Below, piece by piece: positions 63,977 to 64,000 of a stretch of DNA of 64,000 nucleotides (positions are counted from its first letter, which is position 1; the number at the start of each line of letters is the position of its first letter). The position numbers and the translations under genes are program-made. The stretch comes from Purshia tridentata (lineage: Eukaryota > Streptophyta > Magnoliopsida > Rosales > Rosaceae). The stretch covers positions 95,960 to 159,959 of the forward strand of contig QANT01003857.1 in the NCBI GenBank assembly GCA_003254885.1, in the 5' to 3' direction. The notes below the pieces were generated by a model, which did not search any database, was not told where the DNA came from, and worked only from the letters and a program-made list of their open reading frames with translations.

Positions 63977-64000
63977 CTTATCCAAAGAAAAAAAAAACAA

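Noticed and set aside
1-64000. A plant biosynthetic or immune gene cluster
   Set aside because: The seven genes belong to unrelated pathways, with no paralogous or co-acting set apart from one F-box gene and its fossil neighbour.

Overview
The window looks like a piece of a eudicot plant nuclear genome. Genes are split by GT-AG introns, intergenic DNA is AT-rich, there are many short inverted-repeat transposons and eroded retroelements, and every recognisable protein belongs to a plant family. The style of the F-box, LINE and copia remnants suggests Rosaceae, but that is inference. Two single N positions (18656 and 38143) sit in low-complexity sequence and look like assembly ambiguities.

Layout, left to right. 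A HECT ubiquitin ligase (UPL5-like, minus, 1065-6751) is followed by a short inverted-repeat transposon and a fossil F-box fragment. Next come an intact F-box gene of the CPR1/CPR30 type (minus, 11117-12634) and about 6 kb of gene-poor, repeat-rich DNA. A p24-delta cargo receptor gene (plus, 18850-24091) is followed by a degenerate Ty1/copia 3' half (minus, about 25633-27580) and a monosaccharide/H+ symporter gene close to STP13 (plus, 28707-30517). A five-exon SLX9-like ribosome-biogenesis gene (minus, 32274-37042) has a 3.9-kb third intron packed with transposon remnants. About 6.5 kb follow that are made largely of non-autonomous DNA transposons (Mutator-like and hAT-like, some nested). An ARGLU1-like arginine/glutamate-rich splicing-associated gene (plus, 44719-49964) has a probable 5'-UTR intron. 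Last is a MORN-repeat phosphatidylinositol-4-phosphate 5-kinase (minus, 52449-63976), whose first exon(s) lie beyond the right edge.

Most genes had to be assembled from several open frames by matching splice sites. Exon lengths and phases close exactly for all seven: 910, 409, 211, 510, 159 and 305 aa complete, and 768 aa visible for the kinase. The genes have unrelated jobs (protein turnover, immunity-linked F-box, ER-Golgi traffic, sugar uptake, rRNA processing, mRNA splicing, phosphoinositide signalling), as expected for plant DNA where neighbours are not co-regulated.

I found no convincing new multi-gene system. The most rewarding observations are: four non-autonomous DNA transposons with exact target-site duplications; a MULE-type element nested in a hAT-like one; a 40-nt terminal exon that changes the F-box protein's end; an in-frame 141-bp duplication inside a copia reverse transcriptase; a fossil F-box gene near the intact one; and a recurrent pattern of local tandem duplications of 66-192 bp across the window.
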